11,291 nucleotides of DNA from Phycisphaerae bacterium (GCA_029259995.1 JAJDEC010000367.1:1-11291), one strand, 5' to 3'. Positions 1 to 6,725 are shown, numbered from the stretch's first letter. Notes: generated by a model not told the origin, from the letters alone. Numbers and translations: made by a program.

Positions 1-23
1 GCATTGGGTTTGTGACGATTTGA

Positions 24-71
24 CCCGCCACTGAAGTGGCGGGCTATTCTCACGTCGTCCCTAGCGGGACG
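24..71 (-). terminator. Two consecutive hairpins downstream of the uxs gene
   Basis: Just past the uxs stop codon, on the same strand, lie two perfect inverted repeats. CGTCCC/GGGACG (56-61 with 66-71) has a 4-nt loop, and CCCGCCAC/GTGGCGGG (24-31 with 36-43) also has a 4-nt loop. Neither is followed by a clear T-run on the minus strand, so they are not textbook intrinsic terminators. They could still end or stabilise the uxs transcript. The second hairpin looks like a dispersed GCCCGCCACT-type palindromic repeat, but that cannot be shown from this window. Confidence 0.4.
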
Positions 72-76
72 TTACT

Positions 77-1078
77 TCACTTCGCGTGCGCCGGCGTGCG
101 ACGTGCCGCCTCGATCGGCCTCTCGCCCCAATCCTTCAGCAGTTTGCGGAAGTACGCGATCGTCTGGTTCACGCCGTCTTCCAGCGAGACCTTGGGATCG
201 TAGCCCAGCAGCGTTCTCGCTTTCGTCAAATCGGGACGTCGTCGAACCGGATCGTCCTGCGGCAGCGGCTTGTGGACGATCTTCAGCGGCGTACCGACGG
301 CTTCCTCAATCGCCTTCACCAACTCGAGCATCGTGATTTCGCCGTCGTTGCCGAGATTGATCGGGCCCGTGTTTTCGCCATTCATCAGGCGACACAACCC
401 GTCCACCAGATCGCTCACGAAGCAGAAGCTCCGCGTCTGCTCGCCTTCCCCATAGACCGTAAGGTCTTCGCCGCGAAGCGCCTGGCAGATGAAGTTGCTC
501 ATCACGCGACCATCGTCGATCGCCATGTTGGGGCCATACGTGTTGAATATCCGCGCGACGCGGATCTGAATGTCGTGCTGCCGGTGATAGTCGAACATCA
601 GCGTTTCGGCGACGCGCTTGCCTTCGTCGTAGCAGCTGCGGATTCCGATGGGATTGACGTTGCCCCAGTAGTCCTCCGTCTGCGGATGGACTTTCGGATC
701 GCCGTATACTTCCGACGTGCTCGCCAGAAGGATCCGGGCGTTGACGCGCTTGGCGAGGCCGAGCATGTGATGCGTGCCCATGACGTTCGTCTTGATCGTC
801 TTGACGGGGTTGTACTGGTAATGAACCGGGCTGGCCGGGCAGGCGAGATGGTAGATCTCGTCGACCTCAATCGTGATCGGTTCCGTCACGTCGTGGCGGA
901 TGAATTCGAAGCGACCGCTGAGGATCATCTCGCGATAGGCGTCGCCGAAATTCCGCAAGTCGCCCGTGAAACAGTTGTCCAGGCAGATGACGTGATGGCC
1001 TTCGCCGAACAGGCGCAGGCATAAGTTCGATCCGATGAACCCGGCCCCGCCGGTCACCAATATGCTTCGCGGTTTCAT
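77..1078 (-). CDS. uxs: UDP-glucuronic acid decarboxylase (UDP-xylose synthase)
   Basis: This 333-residue cytoplasmic enzyme of the extended short-chain dehydrogenase family is expected to convert UDP-glucuronate to UDP-xylose with bound NAD+. The nucleotide-binding GGAGFIG is at residues 10-16, the STSEVYG segment at 120-126 supplies the catalytic Thr/Ser and Glu, and the YxxxK pair is Y150/K154 (YDEGK). The signatures NTYGPNM (179-185), TRSFCFVSDLVDG (215-227) and LPQDDPVRRRPD near the C-terminus separate UXS from UDP-glucose 4-epimerases and dTDP-glucose dehydratases. The start at 1078 is chosen because GAGGA lies 5 nt upstream and the Rossmann fold begins at once. The frame stays open for another 48 codons, but that stretch translates a hairpin repeat and is not protein-like. 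The gene for the preceding pathway step lies 228 bp upstream on the same strand. A basic tail of about 20 residues after the last helix is not conserved in the family as I know it. Confidence 0.95.
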   Translation of the reverse strand: MKPRSILVTGGAGFIGSNLCLRLFGEGHHVICLDNCFTGDLRNFGDAYREMILSGRFEFIRHDVTEPITIEVDEIYHLACPASPVHYQYNPVKTIKTNVMGTHHMLGLAKRVNARILLASTSEVYGDPKVHPQTEDYWGNVNPIGIRSCYDEGKRVAETLMFDYHRQHDIQIRVARIFNTYGPNMAIDDGRVMSNFICQALRGEDLTVYGEGEQTRSFCFVSDLVDGLCRLMNGENTGPINLGNDGEITMLELVKAIEEAVGTPLKIVHKPLPQDDPVRRRPDLTKARTLLGYDPKVSLEDGVNQTIAYFRKLLKDWGERPIEAARRTPAHAK

Positions 1079-1083
1079 GCGAT

Positions 1084-1088
1084 TCCTC
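1084..1088 (-). promoter_or_regulatory. Ribosome binding site deciding the uxs start
   Basis: GAGGA on the minus strand lies 5 nt before the ATG at 1078. It favours the short form of the protein over the 48-codon upstream extension, which is made of repeat sequence. Confidence 0.75.
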
Positions 1089-1104
1089 GCGTTGGGTTTC
1101 ACTT

Positions 1105-1136
1105 GGGTGCCATGCTCCCCCTTCAAGGGGAGCGTG
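1105..1136 (+). repeat. Hairpin repeat copy 1 (GGGTGCCATGCT family)
   Basis: The plus strand reads GGGTGCCATGCT and then folds into a 10-bp stem, CATGCTCCCC (1111-1120) with GGGGAGCGTG (1127-1136), closed by a 6-nt loop. One T-G pair in the stem is a wobble. It shares its head sequence and stem length with two nearby copies but lies in the opposite orientation. It sits just upstream of the uxs ribosome binding site, so it would be in the uxs leader of any read-through transcript from ugd. Confidence 0.7.
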
Positions 1137-1188
1137 CCGGGAAACGAATACGATGCCCGGCTCAGTATGAACGCCTGTTCCGCAGCGT

Positions 1189-1220
1189 CATGCTTGCCTT
1201 GATGGGCAAGCATGGCACCC
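1189..1220 (-). repeat. Hairpin repeat copy 2
   Basis: The minus strand reads GGGTGCCATGCTTGCCC and forms a perfect 10-bp stem, CATGCTTGCC (1189-1198) with GGCAAGCATG (1205-1214), around a 6-nt loop. It has the same head sequence as copies 1 and 3. There is no downstream T-run, so it looks more like a REP-type intergenic palindrome than a terminator. Confidence 0.75.
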
Positions 1221-1250
1221 ACCGGTCACGCGGCAAACTGCCCACACTCA

Positions 1251-1282
1251 CATACTTGCCGAAAAGGGCAAGCATGGCACCC
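1251..1282 (-). repeat. Hairpin repeat copy 3
   Basis: This is a third copy, in the same orientation as copy 2, 25 bp past the ugd stop codon. The stem is CATACTTGCC (1251-1260) with GGCAAGCATG (1267-1276). The single difference from copy 2 makes a G-U pair if transcribed from the minus strand, but a C-A mismatch if transcribed from the plus strand. Together with copies 1 and 2 it fills most of the 228-bp gap between ugd and uxs; nothing else is recognisable there. Confidence 0.75.
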
Positions 1283-1306
1283 GGCATCCTACGCGAACCG
1301 GTGCGG

Positions 1307-2668
1307 CTAGGACAGCGCCTCTTCAAGCTCGAAGGCACGGGAGACGCCGTCTCGCTCGGAATGCACGGGCGGTCGCCCCACGGAATAATAGGTGAATCGA
1401 TGCCGCCGCATCCACGCTGTTTTGTAGAGGTTGCGACCGTCAAAGATGATGGGCCGTTTGAGCGCGTCCCGGATTCGATCAAAATCGGGGCTCCGGAATT
1501 CGTCCCAGTCCGTCAGGACCATCAGCGCGTCGGATTCATTCAGCGCGTTGTAGGCGTCTCGTGAATAGTGAACGCGGCCCGCGTATTTGACGGCCAGATT
1601 CTCCAGTCCCTGCGGATCGTACGCCGTCACAGTCGCGCCGGCGTCGAGCAGCAGATCGATCATCGTCAGCGCCGGCGATTCGCGAATGTCGTCCGTTCGC
1701 GACTTGAACGTCACACCCCAGACGGCGAAGCGCTTGCCGTCCAGTCGATTGCCGAACTCCGATCGCACATGATGAAACATCGCGCACTTCTGCGACTCGT
1801 TCGTCTCGTGAACCGCCTTGAGGATCCTGGCGTCGTGATCGACCGCGTCTGAAACCGCGGCGAGAGCCTGCACGTCTTTCGGGAAGCAACTGCCGCCGTA
1901 GCCGACACCGGGATAGAGAAAGTGCGAACCGATGCGCGCGTCCGTCGCCATGCCACTTTTGACTTCGTCGATATCGACGCCGACGCGTTCGCAGATGTTC
2001 GCGATCTCGTTGATGAAGCTGATGCGCATCGCGAGATAGCTGTTGGCCGCGTACTTGCTCATCTCGGCGGCGCGGCGACCGATTAGGAGGATCGGCGTGC
2101 GCGGCGGCGTAAACGGCAGGTACAACTGCTTGACGACTTCGGCGGATTCTTCGTTCTCGGCGCCGATGACGACGCGATCCGGCATTCGGAAATCGCGAAC
2201 GGCCGCGCCCTCTTTGAGAAATTCCGGATTGCTGACCAGATCGACGCGATGCTGCGTGTGGCTTCGCATCAGCGTTTCGATTCGATCGCCTGTCCCGACG
2301 GGGACGGTCGACTTGATCACGACGATGCGCGAATCCGGCATATTCTCCGCTATTGCCTGTGCTGCCGCCTCGATCCCGGACAAGTCGGCCGAGCCGTCGG
2401 ACTTCGGCGGCGTCCCCACGCAGAGGAAGACGATGTCGCCGTGATTGGCCGCTTCCTGGACGTCCGTCGTGAACGTCAATCGCCCTGCCCGGCTGTTCTG
2501 AATCATCAGCTCTTCGAGCCCGGGTTCATAGATCGTGCACTTGCCCGCTTTGAGCAGTGCGATCTTCGTCGGATCGATGTCCAGACAGCAGACGTGATTG
2601 CCGCAATCGGCGAAACACGTCCCCGTGACCAATCCGACGTATCCCGTACCGACAATTGTGATCTTCAT
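1307..2668 (-). CDS. ugd: UDP-glucose 6-dehydrogenase
   Basis: This 453-residue cytoplasmic enzyme oxidises UDP-glucose to UDP-glucuronate with two NAD+. The N-terminal Rossmann domain begins with GTGYVGLVTG (7-16) and has CVGTPP at 83-88 and STVPVGT at 120-126. NPEFLKEG is at 148-155, and the conserved Lys of EMSKYAANS is K205. The catalytic cysteine is C261 in GYGGSCFPKD. The C-terminal UDP-binding domain carries KSRTDDIRESPA and a final DGRNLY segment. Length fits the family. The start at 2668 is preceded by AGGGGAA about 5 nt upstream and opens directly into the Rossmann fold. An 18-codon upstream extension lacks similarity to the family. The product is the substrate of the downstream uxs enzyme. 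The upstream 231-bp gap to the LOG gene may hold a separate promoter, but I see no convincing -35/-10 pair. Confidence 0.96.
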   Translation of the reverse strand: MKITIVGTGYVGLVTGTCFADCGNHVCCLDIDPTKIALLKAGKCTIYEPGLEELMIQNSRAGRLTFTTDVQEAANHGDIVFLCVGTPPKSDGSADLSGIEAAAQAIAENMPDSRIVVIKSTVPVGTGDRIETLMRSHTQHRVDLVSNPEFLKEGAAVRDFRMPDRVVIGAENEESAEVVKQLYLPFTPPRTPILLIGRRAAEMSKYAANSYLAMRISFINEIANICERVGVDIDEVKSGMATDARIGSHFLYPGVGYGGSCFPKDVQALAAVSDAVDHDARILKAVHETNESQKCAMFHHVRSEFGNRLDGKRFAVWGVTFKSRTDDIRESPALTMIDLLLDAGATVTAYDPQGLENLAVKYAGRVHYSRDAYNALNESDALMVLTDWDEFRSPDFDRIRDALKRPIIFDGRNLYKTAWMRRHRFTYYSVGRPPVHSERDGVSRAFELEEALS

Positions 2669-2850
2669 CCTGGTTCCCCTGTATCGCGCGGCGCAGCCTG
2701 TGCGCATGCCAAGTGGACGCATCGAACCCTATTTGTTTCGGACGATTGGGGGGATCGCTTTGCGCGGGGCTCGCGGGGACCGAAAATCGCCGTCGCGGCG
2801 CAGGTCCATGGCAAATTCGATCGAAGACCTGAACGTTTTCGGTCACACGA

Positions 2851-2873
2851 CGTGATGAATCTCTGACATCACG
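2851..2873. repeat. 7-bp inverted repeat between the LOG gene and ugd
   Basis: CGTGATG (2851-2857) and CATCACG (2867-2873) form a perfect inverted repeat with a 9-nt spacer, 27 bp beyond the LOG-family stop codon. There is no T-run, so it is either a weak 3' hairpin or a dyad binding site ahead of ugd. The rest of the 2669-2899 gap shows nothing recognisable beyond the ugd ribosome binding site. Confidence 0.35.
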
Positions 2874-2899
2874 GAACATCAGACATGGAATGGAAACGT

Positions 2900-3685
2900 C
2901 TACTCCGGCGGCATTCGATGCTTGCCGGAACCGCGTTTGACGGGCTGTCCGAAGCGCGTTCCTTCGCCGGAGATTCGATCCTGAGGCGGCATTCCGATCT
3001 GCTGTTCGATCGGCTCGTGGGCGAGTTCGTCGCGCCGGCGCTCGACGCAGGACCGGAGGTGATTTGACGCCTCTTCGAGATCGTCCGTGATCAGAAACAG
3101 ATCGACGTCGCCGGGGGAAATCGCGCTGTACTTCTCCAGGAGCGTTTCCGTCATGAAGTTGCGGAGGGGATTCCAGAACGCGGAATCGAAGAGTACGACA
3201 GGATATGCGGCCACTTTCCCTGTCTGGATAAGTGTCTTGGACTCGAAGAACTCGTCGAGCGTCCCGAAGCCGCCGGGAAAGCAGACCATGCCGACGCAGT
3301 ACTTGACGAACATCACTTTGCGAACGAAGAAGTAATGGAATTCCAGACTGACATTCTGAAAATCGTTGGCATCCTGCTCGTGCGGCAACGTGATATTCAA
3401 CCCCACGCTGGTGCCGTCGGCGCCGATCGCCCCCTTGTTCGCGGCCTCCATGATCCCGGGACCGCCCCCCGTGATGATGCCGAAGCCGCACTTGACGAGC
3501 ATGGCGGAGAGCTTTTCGGCGTTCTGATAGTGCGGCGTCTCGGGCTTGGATCGGGCGGAGCCAAAGATCGAGATCGCCTGTCCGACGCGGCTCATCACTT
3601 CGAAGCCGTCCACAAACTCGGCCATGATTCGAAATAGTCGCCACGTCTCCTGGGATGGATCTCTGTAAAACGGATTGCTCGACAT
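2900..3685 (-). CDS. LOG-family protein (TIGR00730-type nucleoside 5'-monophosphate phosphoribohydrolase-like)
   Basis: This 261-residue soluble protein belongs to the LOG / 'lysine decarboxylase-like' family. Characterised members cleave the N-glycosidic bond of cytokinin riboside 5'-monophosphates or other nucleoside monophosphates. Both signatures are present: GGGPGIMEA at 73-81 and PGGFGTLDE at 137-145, which includes the family's catalytic glutamate (E145). The Rossmann core begins around residue 36 (AISIFGSARSKPET), after an N-terminal stretch of about 35 residues. The C-terminal 45 residues are charged and appear disordered. It is longer than minimal LOG proteins of about 180-200 residues. 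The ATG at 3685 has AGGAG 10 nt upstream. It lies upstream of ugd on the same strand, 231 bp away, so co-transcription is possible but unproven. The substrate cannot be predicted; older 'lysine decarboxylase' labels for this family are misleading. Confidence 0.9.
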   Translation of the reverse strand: MSSNPFYRDPSQETWRLFRIMAEFVDGFEVMSRVGQAISIFGSARSKPETPHYQNAEKLSAMLVKCGFGIITGGGPGIMEAANKGAIGADGTSVGLNITLPHEQDANDFQNVSLEFHYFFVRKVMFVKYCVGMVCFPGGFGTLDEFFESKTLIQTGKVAAYPVVLFDSAFWNPLRNFMTETLLEKYSAISPGDVDLFLITDDLEEASNHLRSCVERRRDELAHEPIEQQIGMPPQDRISGEGTRFGQPVKRGSGKHRMPPE

Positions 3686-3814
3686 GATTCGGCGACTCCT
3701 GGGCGTCAGAAAGATTGGGATCGCGTCCCAGTGTCATCGCGCGGGCGACGGGATGCAAGCCTTCCGACGCACTGACGACTCAATCGCGATCGCCAAGGAA
3801 ACCCGGCGCACAAG

Positions 3815-3847
3815 AAAAAAAGCCCGCCGTGGAGATGGCGGGCTTTT
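3815..3847 (-). terminator. Intrinsic (Rho-independent) terminator of the TlpA-like gene
   Basis: A perfect GC-rich stem, GCCCGCC (3822-3828) with GGCGGGC (3837-3843), has an 8-nt loop and is followed on the minus strand by seven Ts (3821-3815). The preceding A-run extends the stem by about four A-T pairs. It begins 28 bp past the stop codon at 3876, the expected place. It insulates the TlpA-like gene from the LOG-ugd-uxs group, whose own promoter should lie in 3686-3814, although I see no clear promoter there. Confidence 0.92.
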
Positions 3848-3875
3848 GGATTATTCGTGGCGCGTCGGGCGTCGA

Positions 3876-4805
3876 TCAGCTTCCGGCCTCAATCTTCTTG
3901 CGAAGTCGCGTGATGCGCTTCTCAAGCTTGTCTTCGTGGTCGAATTCCTCGCAGACGCTCAGTGCTTCCCGGAGGAACTTGAGCGACTCCTGCTTGTCGC
4001 CTTTTTTGTAGGCGATGCGGGCCCGAAGTTCGATGATCTTGCAGTCCTTGCCCTCGGCAAGCTCATTCGCCGACTCGACGGCCTTTTCGGCCGTATCGAG
4101 ATCGCGCGTCTTGATCTTCTTGTTGCTCACAATCGTTCTCGCGATATCAACCAGGAAATCGCGATCGTGCGAGCCAAGCTTGATCATCTGCTTTCCGATC
4201 TTGGCCAGATCGTCCTTGGACGCGCTGTCCGACCTGGCAAGGTCGAAGTACTCTTTCTGAAGACGCTGGGCTTCTTTCAGCTTCTTGTCCGCCGGCGCCG
4301 GTTGCTTCTTGACAAGCAGCTCGATCTCTTCTTCGAAATCATCGTCGAGAGGATGGCCATGCCAGGCGATCTTTCCCTTTCGATCAATGATGAATGCATG
4401 CGGGATTCCCTGGACGTCGAATTCCTGCATCAGGGCGTTGGATGTCTTGCTGTCATTGTCGACCGCAACCGTGTATTCCATCTTCTTGCCCATGCCGTGG
4501 ACGAAATTCATGACGGTCGAGGAATCCTCGGTCGACACGCCGATGATCCGCACACGATCCTTCTGAAATTTGGCCTGCAATTCTGTGAGATGCGGGATGC
4601 TCTTGCGGCACGGCGCACACCATGTCGCCCAGAACTCAATGACGACGATTTCGCGATCCTTCAAATCGTCCAGCTTCACTTTGTCGCCTTTGACCCACTT
4701 CTTGATCATCAGCGGCGGTGCGTCGTCCCCGATTTCAATCGCCCAGGCTGGAACTGTCACGGACATGGCAATAAGCCCGAGTAAAACCCATCGTCTCGCG
4801 ATCAT
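3876..4805 (-). CDS. Exported TlpA/ResA-like thioredoxin-fold protein with helical C-terminal domain
   Basis: This 309-residue protein opens with a signal peptide (MIARRWVLLGLIAMSVTVPAWA, likely cleavage after A22). The thioredoxin/AhpC-TSA fold spans about 25-168: FWATWCAPCR holds the redox pair C63/C66, and the cis-proline motif is GIPHAFII with P135. These features suggest a thiol-disulfide role outside the cytoplasmic membrane, for example reducing or isomerising disulfides of exported proteins. ResA and TlpA are about 180-200 residues. Here a further 140 residues (about 170-309), highly charged and helical, follow a PAPADKK linker and end in RITRLRKKIEAGS. They resemble TPR-like helical pairs, by eye only. 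The start at 4805 has AGGTGAGG 8 nt upstream and is followed by the signal peptide, so 103 further upstream open codons are rejected. It is a single-gene unit, with its own terminator and a candidate promoter. Confidence 0.9.
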   Translation of the reverse strand: MIARRWVLLGLIAMSVTVPAWAIEIGDDAPPLMIKKWVKGDKVKLDDLKDREIVVIEFWATWCAPCRKSIPHLTELQAKFQKDRVRIIGVSTEDSSTVMNFVHGMGKKMEYTVAVDNDSKTSNALMQEFDVQGIPHAFIIDRKGKIAWHGHPLDDDFEEEIELLVKKQPAPADKKLKEAQRLQKEYFDLARSDSASKDDLAKIGKQMIKLGSHDRDFLVDIARTIVSNKKIKTRDLDTAEKAVESANELAEGKDCKIIELRARIAYKKGDKQESLKFLREALSVCEEFDHEDKLEKRITRLRKKIEAGS

Positions 4806-4877
4806 GGAAGAAACCTCACCTAATAAGTGTTTTGTGTTGTCAATCGCCCGAGAGGGCGCGACGCTGCCAAAGCACAT

Positions 4878-4907
4878 ATTGTACATCGCCATGGCCGACG
4901 CCTGCAA
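4878..4907 (-). promoter_or_regulatory. Candidate promoter of the TlpA-like gene
   Basis: On the minus strand, TTGCAG (4907-4902) and TACAAT (4883-4878) are separated by 18 nt, with the -10 matching the sigma-70-type consensus at 5 of 6 positions and the -35 at only 3 of 6. Transcription would start about 65 nt before the ATG at 4805. The rest of the 4806-5016 gap holds only a short CGCCC/GGGCG hairpin near 4845-4858. Confidence 0.35.
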
Positions 4908-5016
4908 CCCAATTCCACACGAACCCCCTGTTGAGGCCCGCATGGCGGTGTATTCCGTCATGCGAATATTCGAGAGTCGAATCGAAAACCCTTGAAGTGT
5001 GCAATTATTCGGCCGG

Positions 5017-5730
5017 TCAGGTGAATAAGTGCCTGGCAGTCGTCCAACACGTTGCGTTACCAAACGCACGCAAACGTCGTTGCGAGCGCCGGCGGCCTGC
5101 GGCCAATCCGGCAAATGCGGCCATGAAGCCGATCAATGGGCATGCCCCGCAGAGCGAACCACCGAGCCCCGGCAGGAATTCCATACACTGCCCGTCGCCT
5201 GTGGACGACCCGTCCGGCTCCCCACCGCCTTTGATCTTCCGCTTGCGGATCGGCCCGACTTCGTCGACCAAATCGATAACGATCGTGTACAAGCACGAGA
5301 CAGATGCACCGTTGGCGTCAGTTGCCATGACGTTGATTGGGTTCTCGCCGATCGGCAGGTATTTCCCAATCGCCGGTTCAACTTCCAGCAGGACGTCGCA
5401 TCCTTCGAACGTCGGCAGCACTGCCGCATCCAACGCGACGCCCTCGGAATCCCGGGTTTCGATGACGATCGTCTTCGGACAAGCCGACAGCGCGAGCGGC
5501 TCGTTACATTCCGGCTTCGTTGCAGGACAACGTGCGTTGTCGCATGTCACGCCGACGCCGGCGAATGTGCCCCCGTCTTCGCCGCACTCGACTGTATTGG
5601 TATAGACGTCACAACTTCCGTCCGGAAAGCAACACGCGCCGGGAATGTCGGCCAGAAGCACAGATGGCACTGCCAGGCATGCAATCGCCGATAAGCACGA
5701 GGCAACGCGCCGTCGAACCGAGGATTGCAT
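5017..5730 (-). CDS. Secreted Cys-rich HYR-domain protein with C-terminal sorting signal
   Basis: No function is known. The 237-residue product has an N-terminal signal peptide (to about residue 27, SVLLA|DIP). A cysteine-rich module follows at about 31-68, starting GACCFPDGSC and ending GVTCDNARC; similar modules are common in planctomycete secreted proteins. Residues 84-155 fit the HYR (hyalin repeat, Ig-like) pattern: CPKTIVIETRD, then YLPIGENPINVMATDANG and a final CLYTIVID. After a Gly/Ser linker, residues 194-219 (CGACPLIG, an Ala-rich hydrophobic run, RRRSQRR) look like a MYXO-CTERM-type surface-sorting tail, although 18 further residues follow it. The start at 5730 is chosen because the signal peptide begins there. 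Another ATG lies 13 codons upstream at 5769, and neither start has a strong ribosome binding site, so the start is uncertain. It is probably displayed or anchored at the cell envelope. Confidence 0.75.
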   Translation of the reverse strand: MQSSVRRRVASCLSAIACLAVPSVLLADIPGACCFPDGSCDVYTNTVECGEDGGTFAGVGVTCDNARCPATKPECNEPLALSACPKTIVIETRDSEGVALDAAVLPTFEGCDVLLEVEPAIGKYLPIGENPINVMATDANGASVSCLYTIVIDLVDEVGPIRKRKIKGGGEPDGSSTGDGQCMEFLPGLGGSLCGACPLIGFMAAFAGLAAGRRRSQRRLRAFGNATCWTTARHLFT

Positions 5731-5796
5731 TGTTCGTCTGAATCCAGCCGTGATCGTCAAGCAGCTCATGCTGCAACGTCATGCAATCGAGAAGCC

Positions 5797-5891
5797 GCCT
5801 GTCCGATGACAGGCAATGGCCGTGTCTGCGATCGATAATATGTCGATCGAACCACCCCGGGAGTGGATCGCAAACGAACAGGAACCGGTTC
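5797..5891. repeat. Cluster of short palindromes between the DUF1801/YdeI gene and the HYR gene
   Basis: The 272-bp gap at 5731-6002 has no gene but holds several inverted repeats. GCCTGTC/GACAGGC (5797-5803 with 5808-5814) has a 4-nt loop. CGATCGA/TCGATCG (5829-5835 with 5843-5849) has a 7-nt spacer. A CCAC..GTGG hairpin spans 5852-5866, and the 10-bp palindrome GAACCGGTTC lies at 5882-5891. None has a T-run. They may end the upstream gene's transcript or be remnants of a dispersed repeat, since ACAGGCAAT and GGAACCGG recur in the gap on the other side of the 6003-6725 gene. Confidence 0.5.
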
Positions 5892-6002
5892 TGACGATTA
5901 TGCCGGTTTCGATGGAGCGCCGAATTCACTCAATGCAGCAGGCTCGAGTGACATCTCATATCGCCCCGGGCCGCGAGAATCTGAATCTGCCTAGGTTGTC
6001 GC

Positions 6003-6725
6003 CTACTTGCCCATGTATTTCCAATTGCGCGACTTGCCATCCGTCATCCATTCGATCGCCGTCGCCAGGCGCTTCTGGCGCGTCTCATCGCGTTTTGCCT
6101 CGACGATCCACTCGATGTATTCGCGTTTGTGGCTTGGCGGAAAACCCTCGAACGTGGCCGCCGCTTTCTTGTTCTTCGCAAGGAGTGCCTTGAGATCGGC
6201 GGGCATCGTCGGCGCCTTGGTCGGCGCTTTCTTTGCTTTGACTTTCTTGGCGCCGGCGTCATTCAGTTCGACAGCCTGTGCGATGTAGGACAGCATCACA
6301 TTGTCCGGCGGCATGTCCTTCAGCGACGTCACTTTCACTGTACACATGGACGCCTTCGGACCGCGATCGAACAGGCCGTGCGTGTCCTTGATCAACTCGG
6401 ATTTCCAGAATCCGAATGAAACGTGGTTCTTGAACGCGGCGATGCCCCCGAGCATCCCCTTGTAATCGAAATGGGGGACGCCCCATTTGATCTTCTCTTC
6501 GATCCGGGGGCAGCCCTTGTGAAACAGCGATCGAATCTTTCGAAGGATTGGTTGGGCGTATTCCGGCGCCTGGGCGATGTACGCATCGACTCGCGCCGTA
6601 TCGCCAACGGTCTTCGTGCCCGCATTCAGTCGTTGCTTCGTCGATGTCGACTTCTTTGCAACGCCTGTCTTCTTCTTCGTGACCTTCTTCTTTGCGACCG
6701 CCTTTTTCTTGACTTTTTTCGCCAT
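6003..6725 (-). CDS. DUF1801 / YdeI-OmdA-type protein with H1-like lysine-rich tail
   Basis: This 240-residue protein has no signal peptide and is probably cytoplasmic. The first 38 residues are almost only Lys, Ala, Val and Thr (MAKKVKKKAVAKKK...), like the tail of histone H1 or of bacterial H1-like proteins. Residues about 42-152 match DUF1801 (YdhG-like): VDAYIAQAPEYAQPILRKIR, then EEKIKWGVPHFDYKG and AAFKNHVSFGFWK. A second Lys/Ala/Pro linker (159-172) leads to a YdeI/OmdA-type C-terminal domain (about 174-237) with PADLKALLAKNKKAAATFE, FPPSHKREYIEWIVEAK and a terminal NWKYMGK. The families are linked to bacteriocin or stress tolerance in a few bacteria, but no reaction is established. 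The start at 6725 has AAGGAG 8 nt upstream. It is flanked on both sides by gaps full of palindromes, which suggests a single-gene unit. The tail could bind nucleic acid; this is inference. Confidence 0.88.
   Translation of the reverse strand: MAKKVKKKAVAKKKVTKKKTGVAKKSTSTKQRLNAGTKTVGDTARVDAYIAQAPEYAQPILRKIRSLFHKGCPRIEEKIKWGVPHFDYKGMLGGIAAFKNHVSFGFWKSELIKDTHGLFDRGPKASMCTVKVTSLKDMPPDNVMLSYIAQAVELNDAGAKKVKAKKAPTKAPTMPADLKALLAKNKKAAATFEGFPPSHKREYIEWIVEAKRDETRQKRLATAIEWMTDGKSRNWKYMGK

Noticed and set aside
86..1024. Long plus-strand open frame of 312 codons opposite uxs
   Set aside because: It is antisense to a clear family member, rich in Arg/Asp/His with no domain pattern, and is explained by the codon bias of the opposite strand.
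1079..1222. 48-codon N-terminal extension of uxs
   Set aside because: It translates the hairpin repeats, and a good ribosome binding site sits directly before the internal ATG at 1078.
1105..1282. CRISPR-like array from the three repeats
   Set aside because: Copies are in mixed orientation, unevenly spaced and diverged, and no cas gene is nearby.
1103..1564. Plus-strand frame beginning MGAMLPLQGE
   Set aside because: It starts inside a hairpin repeat and runs antisense into ugd; the MGAML start simply reflects the repeat's sequence.
2900..3685. Lysine decarboxylase
   Set aside because: The name is a legacy label for LOG-family proteins; the motifs are those of phosphoribohydrolases and no PLP-binding site is present.
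2526..3758. 410-codon minus-strand frame spanning the LOG gene and the start of ugd
   Set aside because: It overlaps two well-supported genes in another frame, is Arg/Ser-rich and lacks any domain signature.
3675..4784. 369-codon plus-strand frame opposite the TlpA-like gene
   Set aside because: Antisense shadow: the opposite frame has a signal peptide, a CxxC motif, a ribosome binding site and a terminator.
5816..6193. Plus-strand 125-codon frame in the gap and over the end of the DUF1801/YdeI gene
   Set aside because: Half lies over a supported gene on the other strand, and the rest covers palindromes; no ribosome binding site or domain is visible.
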